DNA of 64,000 bases from WTXA01 sp964415195 (GTDB lineage: Bacteria > Bacillota > TC1), in the NCBI GenBank assembly GCA_964415195.1, contig CAYPYD010000001.1:1-64000 (forward strand), written 5' to 3'. The notes below the pieces were generated by a model, which did no database searches, was not told the DNA's origin, and saw only the letters and a program-made list of their open reading frames with translations. A program made the translations under genes and the position numbers. Positions 54,382 through 61,909 of the stretch are shown one piece after another (position 1 is the stretch's first letter; every line of letters begins with the position of its first letter).

Positions 54382-55356
54382 ATGAAAATCATTGCTATAG
54401 AAGAAGCTGTTGGTAAACAATTGTCTCATGAGCTAACTGGGATAATACCTGGCAATAGTCAGAATATTACTTATTTGAGAGGTTATGTTGTTAAAGCTGA
54501 AGATGTAGAAATTTTAAAAAATATGGGAAAATATCATGTTAAAGTTATTGATGAAGATAGTAATCTTATTCATGAAAATGACGGAGCCAAGATCTTAGGA
54601 GAAAAGGCTTGTGGTAAGGGTGCTACTATAAGTCAACCAAAGGAAGGTAAAGTTCATGCTTTTGCAGATCATAAGGGAGTCCTGGTAACAAGTCGTAAAA
54701 CACTGAAGGCCATAAATATGATTGATGGTATGAAAGTAGCAACGAAAAAGAAATATTCTGTGGTTGAAGCTGGTTCTAAGATAGCTACTTTTTCTATAAC
54801 CCCTTTGGAAATAGAAAAGGAACTATTAGAAACGGGTATAAATATGCTTGAAGAGCCTATTGTTGAGGTGTTTCCTATTAATAGTTTGAAAATAGGAGTA
54901 GTGACAACAGGGAGTGAGCTTTATGAAGGTAGAATAAAGGATGCTTTTTTACCTTATCTTCAAGGTAAGTTGGAAGCTTATGGCTACCAAATAATGGAAC
55001 AAAATATTGTCCCTGATGATCAGAAAATGATTAGGGCGGCTATAGATGATTTTGTTGAGAGGGATTTTGATTTAATTGTACTAACTGGTGGATTGTCGGT
55101 AGATGCTGATGATTTTACTTTAAAGACTGTTAAGGATCATGAGAAAGTTGAGATGGTTATTTATGGTTCTCCTGTTTTTCCGGGAGCTATGTTCATGGCT
55201 GCCTATTATGAAGATGAAATTCCATTGATTGGCTTACCGGCTGGTTTGTTAAGAGGTGGTATGTCCATACTTGATTTAGTATTACCGCTGTTAGTTGCCA
55301 AAATCAAGATAACTAAGAACTTTATTGCTGGCTTGGGTGATGGTGGCTTGCTTTAA
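54382..55356 (+). CDS. Molybdopterin-binding-domain protein (MoeA/CinA-like fold)
   Basis: 324 aa. The C-terminal half has the MoCF-binding fold: IGVVTTGSELYEGRI, DLIVLTGGLSVDADDFT and a late PGAMFMAAY. The N-terminal half (about 1-170) does not look like MoeA domains I-II. Such proteins occur near molybdenum-enzyme or MoCo transport genes, but none are here. SD AGAGGTG. Confidence 0.8.
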   Translation: MKIIAIEEAVGKQLSHELTGIIPGNSQNITYLRGYVVKAEDVEILKNMGKYHVKVIDEDSNLIHENDGAKILGEKACGKGATISQPKEGKVHAFADHKGVLVTSRKTLKAINMIDGMKVATKKKYSVVEAGSKIATFSITPLEIEKELLETGINMLEEPIVEVFPINSLKIGVVTTGSELYEGRIKDAFLPYLQGKLEAYGYQIMEQNIVPDDQKMIRAAIDDFVERDFDLIVLTGGLSVDADDFTLKTVKDHEKVEMVIYGSPVFPGAMFMAAYYEDEIPLIGLPAGLLRGGMSILDLVLPLLVAKIKITKNFIAGLGDGGLL

Positions 55357-55548
55357 TTTAGAAGTTTTAATATTTTTTTGATTATTGATTTATATTTAGG
55401 AGATAAAACTGCTTCAGATGCTATTAGTGGCAGGAACAAGATAAGAATATTGCCTAGAGGGACATATCCTATTATGATTAAACATAAGACAGGAGCATGG
55501 AATATTGGTAAAGGTTACATGTTTTGGATAAATCCCAAAGATTTATAA
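55357..55548 (+). pseudogene. Orphan coding remnant
   Basis: An open frame in phase with the preceding gene's stop runs to TAA at 55546-55548. Its last 50 codons (SGRNKIRILPRGTYPI, TGAWNIGKGYMFWI) read like real protein, with Trp, Gly and Tyr spacing of a small beta domain, but there is no start codon with SD. Probably the 3' end of a decayed gene. Not recognised. Confidence 0.4.
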
Positions 55549-55582
55549 AGTTATAATGAAGAGATAATGCTCCCTATTATTA

Positions 55583-55611
55583 TTGTAAAAATATATTACT
55601 ATTGATATAAT
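55583..55611 (+). promoter_or_regulatory. Promoter of the SDH-protease gene
   Basis: TTGTAA (55583-55588), 17 bases, TATAAT (55606-55611) with TGA before it. Confidence 0.7.
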
Positions 55612-55642
55612 AAGCATATTAATTTTTAGGAGGATAAATAAT

Positions 55643-56650
55643 ATGTTTAATGAAAGAAAAGAGTTATATAAAAAGATAGAGGAAAATAGAGACTCAAAGT
55701 TAATTGTTTATATTACTGGTGATAGACAAGGTCAAGAAACTCAAATTGCAAGTGATGCTATTGATTATTTTATTGAACACCTTGATACAATTGGTCCTAC
55801 TAAAAAAATATCTTTACTTCTTTATACACAAGGAGGCAATACTTTAGCAGCATGGAATATAGTTAATTTAATTAGAATGTTCTGTGATGAATTTGAAGTA
55901 ATAATTCCATCAAAATCTCATAGTGCAGGAACGCTTATGTGTCTAGGAGCTGATAAAATTATTATGACAAAACAAGCTACATTAGGGCCAATAGATCCAA
56001 GTGTTAATTCACCTTTAAATCCTCCAATTCCGGATGCAGGCCCACAAGCTAAAATGCCAGTAAGTGTTGAAGCAATTAAGGGTTTTTTTGAATTAGCAAA
56101 AAATGAGCTAGATATAAAAGAAGATAAGAGTTTATCTGAAATATTCATAAAGTTAGCAGATATGGTCCATCCGCTAGTCTTAGGAGATGTATATAGAGCA
56201 AGAACACAAATTCAAATGTTGGCAGAAAAACTTTTGGAAAATCAAGTTACTGATGAAAGCAAGGTGAAAGAAATAATTTCTTTTCTTTGTAGTGATTCTG
56301 GGAGTCATGATTATACAATAAATAGAAGGGAAGCAGAAAATAAATTAGGGTTAAAGGTTGAAAAACCTAGTGCACAATTATATAATATTATTAATGAAAT
56401 ATTTAAAGATATAAAAAATGAATTGCAACTTAATATTCCATTTAATCCGCCGGCATATTTAGGCGTAGATAATGAGAAACAATATGAACACAGGAGAGTT
56501 TTATTGGAAAGTGTGAATGGTGGTTGTGATATTTTTGTATCCAAGGGCTTGTTGACAAAGCATGAATTACCTGTGATGCAAGGAGTACCTTTACAGATTG
56601 CATTTAATGATCAAAGATTATTTGAAGGGTGGCATCATGAAAATGTTTAG
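55643..56650 (+). CDS. SDH-family Clp-fold serine protease
   Basis: 335 aa. Clp/crotonase-fold protease of the serine-dehydrogenase-proteinase type: LLLYTQGGNTLAAWNIVNLI (oxyanion strand), SKSHSAGTLM with the candidate nucleophile Ser94, and ATLGPIDPSVN. A His-containing segment near MVHPLVLGDVYRAR may give the base. No signal peptide, so cytoplasmic. Own promoter and strong SD TTAGGAGG. The last 14 bases overlap a small gene. The target protein is unknown. The family is scattered and often found in accessory DNA. Confidence 0.85.
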   Translation: MFNERKELYKKIEENRDSKLIVYITGDRQGQETQIASDAIDYFIEHLDTIGPTKKISLLLYTQGGNTLAAWNIVNLIRMFCDEFEVIIPSKSHSAGTLMCLGADKIIMTKQATLGPIDPSVNSPLNPPIPDAGPQAKMPVSVEAIKGFFELAKNELDIKEDKSLSEIFIKLADMVHPLVLGDVYRARTQIQMLAEKLLENQVTDESKVKEIISFLCSDSGSHDYTINRREAENKLGLKVEKPSAQLYNIINEIFKDIKNELQLNIPFNPPAYLGVDNEKQYEHRRVLLESVNGGCDIFVSKGLLTKHELPVMQGVPLQIAFNDQRLFEGWHHENV

Positions 56651-56807
56651 TAACATAACAGATCGTAATATTACTTATCTAGATTATTCTACATCTTCCT
56701 TTAAAACAGGGAATATTGAGAGTAGTTCTGATAATGAATCTTTATTATCAATCATGAAAGATAATACAATTTTATTTAATTCAAATGTGTATATTAAAGA
56801 AATTTAA
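56637..56807 (+). CDS. Small unknown protein overlapping the SDH-protease gene
   Basis: 56 aa. Start ATG 56637 follows GAAGGGTGG inside the end of the protease gene, so translation is coupled. The product is soluble and Ser/Asn rich; not recognised. A terminator follows directly. It could be a substrate, regulator or inhibitor of the protease, but nothing in the sequence shows which. Confidence 0.55.
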   Translation: MKMFSNITDRNITYLDYSTSSFKTGNIESSSDNESLLSIMKDNTILFNSNVYIKEI

Positions 56808-56819
56808 TAATCTATTATC

Positions 56820-56849
56820 AATAGGGAGCTTCGGCTCCTTATTTTTTTT
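56820..56849 (+). terminator. Terminator with UUCG loop
   Basis: Stem AATAGGGAGC / GCTCCTTATT closed by TTCG, eight-T tail. Confidence 0.9.
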
Positions 56850-56875
56850 GCATTATAAGAATTTAGATGTATAAT
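56848..56875 (+). promoter_or_regulatory. Promoter of the 56.9-kb gene
   Basis: TTGCAT (56848-56853), 16 bases, TATAAT (56870-56875); a second TATAAT overlaps at 56875-56880. Confidence 0.55.
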
Positions 56876-56910
56876 ATAATTAAGTTAAGAATATAAAAAG
56901 GTGGTTCTAC

Positions 56911-57510
56911 ATGAATAAAAAACAAAGCGAAAGTATAAATATTAACCTTAATAAGATTTATATTAAGTTGAATAGTAGTATCATCAAATTGAGATTAATT
57001 GATGAAGAATTAGCAAGTAACGGATTATTATTTAGTGGTTATAGGGAAAAAAGATATATAAATAACTTAGAAAACGATATTGAAATAGCTATAAAAGAAA
57101 TACTTGAAATGTTATATAATTCTCAAATTGAATTTAATAGATCAATCCCGTCAAAAGATTTAATAAAGTTATCCGATAAAATTGCAAAAGATATTGCTAA
57201 TACAACAAATAATATCTTTGATCAATATACAAAACATATTAGATCAGGTTCTGGTAATTGGGACTGGAGTCCTTCAGTTACTAGTTCAATAGGGAATATA
57301 CGTGGTAAATCTGTAAGTAAAATTAAGAATGATATTAATCTATTGGTATTGCAAAATGAAGGGAAAAAAATACCTTGGGATAAATTAATTCCAATAGTTT
57401 TATTAGTATCGGTTATAGGTGGAATTATTGTTAATTTAATTTGGGAATTCAGTCCTAGAATATGGAATTTCTTAATAAACTTAATATCAAATATTTTTGC
57501 AAATTATTAA
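56911..57510 (+). CDS. Unknown protein with C-terminal membrane segment
   Basis: 199 aa. Mostly helical, charged N-terminal part (about 1-100) followed by a Gly/Ser/Trp stretch (SGSGNWDWSPS) and a hydrophobic segment near 158-178, then a second one at the end. No family recognised. SD AAGGTGG. Part of a run of small membrane proteins unique to this stretch. Confidence 0.65.
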   Translation: MNKKQSESININLNKIYIKLNSSIIKLRLIDEELASNGLLFSGYREKRYINNLENDIEIAIKEILEMLYNSQIEFNRSIPSKDLIKLSDKIAKDIANTTNNIFDQYTKHIRSGSGNWDWSPSVTSSIGNIRGKSVSKIKNDINLLVLQNEGKKIPWDKLIPIVLLVSVIGGIIVNLIWEFSPRIWNFLINLISNIFANY

Positions 57511-57562
57511 GAAAAGAAGTAAAATTACCGCAAAAAAAATTTAAAGAAAAGGTAGGTAGATT

Positions 57563-57922
57563 ATGTTAGATCTAGATAAAGAAACCTTGAAAATTTTAAA
57601 TTATATAAAAATAAAAGGGAATAATGGAGTTTCTTGGGGAATTTTACAGGAAAAGTTCGGGAGAGACTCAGCAGGAATATTCTTTCTTGAACGACTTAAT
57701 AGAGAGGGATATGTAGTTACTAAAGATGTTAACGGAGATTGGATAACTTTTGATGGAAGCATTCGCAATCTTGATTATAGATTTGTTTCATATGCAACAC
57801 CTAAAACAAATGCCTTGCTAGAAAATAGAACTTATGAGTTTAATAAATGGTTAATCCCCACTTTTATATCATTTTTGGCATTAGCAATAAGTATTGTTTC
57901 AATAATTTTTGCGGTAATATAA
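57563..57922 (+). CDS. Winged-helix-like protein with C-terminal membrane anchor
   Basis: 119 aa. The first 70 residues (ETLKILNYIKIKGNNGVSWGILQEKF, FFLERLNREGYVV) have the helix-turn-helix and wing pattern, then YATPKTNALLEN and one hydrophobic helix (about 96-118). The layout, wHTH plus a terminal membrane helix, recurs in uncharacterised Firmicutes proteins. It may be a membrane-tethered regulator or simply use the wHTH fold for protein contacts. SD AGGTAG is weak. Confidence 0.65.
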   Translation: MLDLDKETLKILNYIKIKGNNGVSWGILQEKFGRDSAGIFFLERLNREGYVVTKDVNGDWITFDGSIRNLDYRFVSYATPKTNALLENRTYEFNKWLIPTFISFLALAISIVSIIFAVI

Positions 57923-57979
57923 TCGTAAAATCAACCAACTCCATCACATGGCACCGAAACCATAACCAGGGGTGATAAA

Positions 57980-58102
57980 ATGGATCTAGAGTTGATTAGG
58001 CATCTGATAGAGGATGTAATTGATGAGTGGTATAATTATGGCGAAATAGACTTGCTTGAAGTGTCTATGTTGGAGATGGCAGTTGCAGAAATGGAAGGAT
58101 AA
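57980..58102 (+). CDS. 40-aa acidic small protein
   Basis: ATG 57980 after AGGGGTGAT; 40 codons to TAA. The product is an acidic amphipathic helix (DLELIRHLIEDVIDEWYNYG), no Cys. The end lies in the SD of the next gene. Too short to assign; the good SD and clean composition make it worth listing. Confidence 0.5.
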   Translation: MDLELIRHLIEDVIDEWYNYGEIDLLEVSMLEMAVAEMEG

Positions 58103-58105
58103 TAA

Positions 58106-58615
58106 ATGTTTAAAAAATATTTCATACAAACTTTAGTATTTTTATTTGAAATAATTATATTTGTTGGTTTTTTTACATTTTTAACAAAGTTTCTAAGACC
58201 TTTTGAAGATAGTTTTGATATAGTTTCTAGATTCTTTAGTTTGTTTGTATTGTATGAGGTTATGATTTATATCTTAAGTAGTAATCAATTTGATGCTAAA
58301 AAAGATCCATACAATCAAATACTCCAAACAATAGATTATTATTTGTTATACATGGATACGAGGGATGAGGAAATTATCAATGATTTAAAAAGAAGAATAA
58401 GTTATTTAATAGATAATAAAGATAGTTATTTCCATTTAAAGCAAACATTTGAACATTTAGTTTTATTGAATGGACTATTTGAAGAAGATTTAAATAATGA
58501 GAACATTGTCAGGATAAAAAATATTGTACTAAAACTGCAGTTATTTTATATACATCAAATACAGACATGTGAACTAAGATGGAATACATCTTTATTATTA
58601 AAAATATTTAAATGA
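58106..58615 (+). CDS. Unknown two-helix membrane protein
   Basis: 169 aa. Two hydrophobic helices (about 7-28 and 40-58) then a cytoplasmic-like helical part. Not recognised. SD GGAAGG, two bases after the 40-aa gene. Confidence 0.6.
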   Translation: MFKKYFIQTLVFLFEIIIFVGFFTFLTKFLRPFEDSFDIVSRFFSLFVLYEVMIYILSSNQFDAKKDPYNQILQTIDYYLLYMDTRDEEIINDLKRRISYLIDNKDSYFHLKQTFEHLVLLNGLFEEDLNNENIVRIKNIVLKLQLFYIHQIQTCELRWNTSLLLKIFK

Positions 58616-58924
58616 GAATTTTACAGCTCTCCTTTTTGACACACTTTTGAAACAGTTGAGTATTAAAAGGCTACTTATAGCAAAGCAAACAAAGTCTTGG
58701 AATGCTATATTTTAGCGGTTTTTGATTTAAAGTGATGAATTATATAATATATTTATGCTTTCCCTTAATCTCCACCATATAAAATCTCTAGAGCCTAATT
58801 AGTTCTAGGCTTTTTCATTATAGAAAATAAATTAAACTATTATTTTATACCAAAATAACATCAAAGTTATAGTTTTAGAAATATTAAGGTAAAGTTTGTA
58901 GTAGTTAAATGTTTTGTGAAAATG
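58616..58924. other. Intergenic stretch without gene
   Basis: No frame with SD or coding texture on either strand. One weak terminator (58792-58816). The remainder shows no repeat or structure that I can support. Confidence 0.6.
58792..58816 (+). terminator. Weak terminator
   Basis: Stem AGCCTA / TAGGCT, eight-base loop, five T. Confidence 0.55.
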
Positions 58925-59064
58925 AAAAAAGCCGATAAACAAAGGGCATATCTAAGTTTCTCAAATTTTTTGATTAGTATTCAAATCTACTTAGGCCTCC
59001 TTTCGTAGTTGTTTAAACATCAAACTATTAGCTCGAAAAACGGGTATGGACTAATGGTTTGATA
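58925..59064. other. Two-hairpin structured RNA candidate before DUF951-ssb
   Basis: First element: TAAACAA / TTGTTTA (58936-58942 with 59009-59015) encloses AGG / CCT and CTAAG / CTTAG helices and a small TCAAA / TTTGA hairpin. Second element: 13-bp ATCAAACTATTAG / CTAATGGTTTGAT (59019-59031 with 59051-59063, one G-T) with an inner CTCG / CGGG. On the - strand the first element ends in a six-T run at 58925-58930, so the direction is open. Family not recognised. Confidence 0.4.
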
Positions 59065-59091
59065 AAGGGTAAAATGGTTAGTGAGGTGAAT

Positions 59092-59277
59092 ATGATGTAC
59101 CAAGAGGGAATGATAGTTATTATGAAAAAGCCTCATCCTTGTGGTGGATATAATTGGAAAATCTTGAGGATAGGTGCAGATTTTAGAATTGAGTGTACTA
59201 CTTGTAAAAGAAGTGTTATGATTTCTAGAGAGAATTTCACTAAGCGTGTAAAAAAAATAGTAACAGAAGAGGAGTAG
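59092..59277 (+). CDS. DUF951 (YyzM-like) small protein
   Basis: 61 aa. KKPHPCGGYNWKILRIGADFRIECTTCKRSVM matches DUF951; three Cys (PCG, CTTC) suggest a metal site. In most Firmicutes it stands just before rpsF-ssb-rpsR. Start ATG 59092 after GAGGTGA; the earlier in-frame ATG at 59059 has no SD and lies in the leader hairpin. Function unknown. Confidence 0.88.
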   Translation: MMYQEGMIVIMKKPHPCGGYNWKILRIGADFRIECTTCKRSVMISRENFTKRVKKIVTEEE

Positions 59278-59694
59278 ATGAAAATGTATAATAGGGTTAC
59301 TTTAGTAGGTAGATTGGTTAGAGATCCTGAATTGAGGTATACACCTTCAGGAAAGGCTGTTGCTAATTTCACATTAGCTGTTGACAGAGGATTTAAAGAT
59401 AAAGAATCTGGAGAAAGTAGTGCAGATTTTATTAAAATCACAACATGGGATAAACAAGCTGAAACAGTAGGTAATATTCTTAAAAAGGGCAGACTTGTTC
59501 TTGTTGAGGGTAGTATTCGTACTGGAAGTTATGAAAAAGATGGTCAAAAAGTTTACACAACAGATGTACAAGCTAGTAGAGTAGTATTTCTTGATAGGGA
59601 TAAATCAGCTGAGGGTGCTAGTGGCGGAGGCGGAGCTGTCGAGGATGTATTCTTTCCAAGTCAGGCCTTAGAGGATGATGACGTACCATTTTAG
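59278..59694 (+). CDS. ssb: Single-stranded DNA-binding protein
   Basis: 138 aa. OB fold with YNRVTLVGRLVRDPELRYTPSGKAVANF, a short Gly-rich linker and the acidic partner-binding tip EDDDVPF at the end. Binds ssDNA in replication and repair. First or second codon of the Met-Lys-Met start is possible. rpsF and rpsR, the usual flanks, are absent. Confidence 0.96.
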   Translation: MKMYNRVTLVGRLVRDPELRYTPSGKAVANFTLAVDRGFKDKESGESSADFIKITTWDKQAETVGNILKKGRLVLVEGSIRTGSYEKDGQKVYTTDVQASRVVFLDRDKSAEGASGGGGAVEDVFFPSQALEDDDVPF

Positions 59695-59704
59695 GCACAA
59701 TTTC

Positions 59705-59733
59705 TTGCAAAATGGGACAAATATTGGTAAAAT
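59705..59733 (+). promoter_or_regulatory. Promoter of the DUF2294 gene
   Basis: TTGCAA (59705-59710), 17 bases, TAAAAT (59728-59733). Confidence 0.6.
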
Positions 59734-59785
59734 TAGTTTGTTGCACTAATTATGCACAATTATAGGATTGCTATAGGTGAAATAA

Positions 59786-60145
59786 ATGACAAAAGGGCAA
59801 GTTGAAGCACTATTAAGTGAAGCAATAAGCAAGTTTGAATTGGATTACATGGGCAGGGGTCCAGAAAAAATCCGTACTATTATTCTTCAAGATATGATAA
59901 TAATAAGGCAAAATGGATTTCTTAGTATTTCTGAAAAGAACCTGGCAAAGAGTAAAGATGGTGTTGAACTTGTTAAAAGGGTCAGGACCTCATTATTCGA
60001 GAACTCCAGGGAACTACTGTCAGCGACAATAAAATCAGTGATAGATATTAATATTATCAGTACCTATTCTGATGTCAGTACAAGAACGGGTGAGAAAATT
60101 ATCGTAATTGTAGCTGATCAGGAGATAGAAAATTTAATAAAGTAA
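59786..60145 (+). CDS. DUF2294-family protein
   Basis: 119 aa. KGQVEALLSEAISKFELDYMGRGPEKIRT and the C-terminal STYSDVSTRTGEKIIVIV match DUF2294, a small alpha/beta protein of unknown function. Its start has the weak SD TAGGTG. Terminator downstream, so a single-gene unit. Confidence 0.85.
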   Translation: MTKGQVEALLSEAISKFELDYMGRGPEKIRTIILQDMIIIRQNGFLSISEKNLAKSKDGVELVKRVRTSLFENSRELLSATIKSVIDINIISTYSDVSTRTGEKIIVIVADQEIENLIK

Positions 60146-60185
60146 TAATTGGAAGACAATTAAAATGCATTAGCAAGTTAAAAGT

Positions 60186-60222
60186 AAGCCAGTAATAGTC
60201 GAGGGATTGTTGCTGGCTTTTT
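60186..60222 (+). terminator. Terminator after DUF2294
   Basis: Stem AAGCCAG / CTGGCTT with a 20-base loop and five T. Confidence 0.65.
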
Positions 60223-60247
60223 AATTATAGATTTAAAGGAGAAGAAA

Positions 60248-61864
60248 ATGAGAAAATATCCGATTAGTATGGGAACACAACATCCGGACAATTCAGGGAA
60301 ATATATATCTATACAAAATGAACCTGAAGAAGCATTCCACTTACTAGAAAAACAAGAAAATGGTGGACTTGGAATTGAAGAAATTATGATTGATTTCGAG
60401 GGAAAATTAACACCATATCACCAAACATCACAGATAGCCTTAGGCTTGATTAGTAAAGGAATCATTCCTGGTAAGGATGTTCGAATAACACCTAGAATTC
60501 CTAATGCTGTTAAAGAACCAGTATTTAGACAATTGATGAGTATTATGTCTCTAGTTGAGACTAATATTTTAGCATATAGAAAATCTTCTGTTCAAGCTAT
60601 AACCGAAACTGTTGTACCTATGATAGAAACAGGTGAAGAACTTATAACTCTAAGTAAGAGAATGAATTCTGTTATTGAGTTAGGGAATAAGAATTATGAT
60701 ATCCAGTTTCCTTTAGATAGTATAAAAATCATTCCTTTGGTAGAAACTGTACCTGCTTTGATACATGTTGATGATATTCTTGATGTTTATGATAAGGAAC
60801 AAAGGAAGAATGGCATAGAAAATGATAGTTATAGAGTAATGTTAGCTAGATCAGATTCAGCTATGTCCTATGGAATGGTATCTTCTGTTCTGGCTATAAG
60901 GATCGCCTTAAGTAAGTTGGCTAATTGGGGTCAGAATAATGGTGTTGAGGTTGCTCCTATTCTAGGTTGTGGCTCCTTACCTTTTAGAGGTCATTTAACT
61001 AAGAAAAATCTTAATGGATTTATGAAGAATTATGCAGGTGTAAAGACTTTTTCAATTCAATCCGGTATGAGGTATGATCATGGTGAGGCTGAGACTCGTA
61101 AGGTTGTCAATGCATTAGCAGAAGGAGTTAATTCAAATACTACACAAATTTTCAAAGAAGAAGAAGTCATGGAAATGCAGGAGATGATTGGTATATTCTC
61201 CAAGTATTATCTTGGACTTTTCGGAAAGTTGATCTGCACAGTTGATTTTATCTCTAAATACATTCCTAAGAACAGGGATAGATTGGCCGGGGTTAAAACT
61301 GACTTACAATATTCTCGGGAGAGTATTGTAGTTGATGAGATAGCTGGTCTTGTCAGGGATCAGTCATTAAGAGAAGAACTACTTGATATTGATACTCATA
61401 TAGAGTGTTCTGTTCCTAGAGCAATTTCTTTTACAGCAGCTTTATATACTTTGGGAATGCCACCTGAATTTATAGGTGTTGGTAGAGGTTTAAGAGAGGT
61501 CTTAGAAAAATTTGGTGAGGCTGGTATTACAAAGTTAATGGAATATTATCCTTTACTTAAGGCTGATCTTGATTTTGCTTCTAAGTTTGTTAATTCTAAA
61601 GTAGCTAAGGGTATTGTTTCTGAGGAAGCTAGGCTTTATTATGATGAGGATTTTTTCCTAGCTTGTGAAATTCTTGGAATCAAACTTGATGGGGACGAAG
61701 TTCTTGAGGAAGGTTTGTATCATACTTTGTTAATGTCTGCTAGACCTATCATTCTTCATTTGATGGGTAAGAGCAAAGATTTATTTGATGATGTTGAAGA
61801 GGAACAGAAGATTCTTAAGGAATGGATTATTAAGATGGGTAAGATAAGAAAAAGCCTTGGTTAA
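60248..61864 (+). CDS. ppcA: Phosphoenolpyruvate carboxylase, archaeal type
   Basis: 538 aa, about half the length of the bacterial enzyme. The start KYPISMGTQHPDN and motifs EIMIDFEGKLTPYHQT, ITPRIPNAVKEPVFRQ and GVGRGLREVLEKFG match archaeal-type PEPC, which occurs in a few bacteria such as Clostridium perfringens and Leuconostoc. It forms oxaloacetate from PEP and bicarbonate. SD AAAGGAG. Its presence may reflect old transfer from Archaea. Confidence 0.93.
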   Translation: MRKYPISMGTQHPDNSGKYISIQNEPEEAFHLLEKQENGGLGIEEIMIDFEGKLTPYHQTSQIALGLISKGIIPGKDVRITPRIPNAVKEPVFRQLMSIMSLVETNILAYRKSSVQAITETVVPMIETGEELITLSKRMNSVIELGNKNYDIQFPLDSIKIIPLVETVPALIHVDDILDVYDKEQRKNGIENDSYRVMLARSDSAMSYGMVSSVLAIRIALSKLANWGQNNGVEVAPILGCGSLPFRGHLTKKNLNGFMKNYAGVKTFSIQSGMRYDHGEAETRKVVNALAEGVNSNTTQIFKEEEVMEMQEMIGIFSKYYLGLFGKLICTVDFISKYIPKNRDRLAGVKTDLQYSRESIVVDEIAGLVRDQSLREELLDIDTHIECSVPRAISFTAALYTLGMPPEFIGVGRGLREVLEKFGEAGITKLMEYYPLLKADLDFASKFVNSKVAKGIVSEEARLYYDEDFFLACEILGIKLDGDEVLEEGLYHTLLMSARPIILHLMGKSKDLFDDVEEEQKILKEWIIKMGKIRKSLG

Positions 61865-61909
61865 ATTTAGAAATAATTTAAAAATATTTGTTATGATAGG
61901 AGATATATA

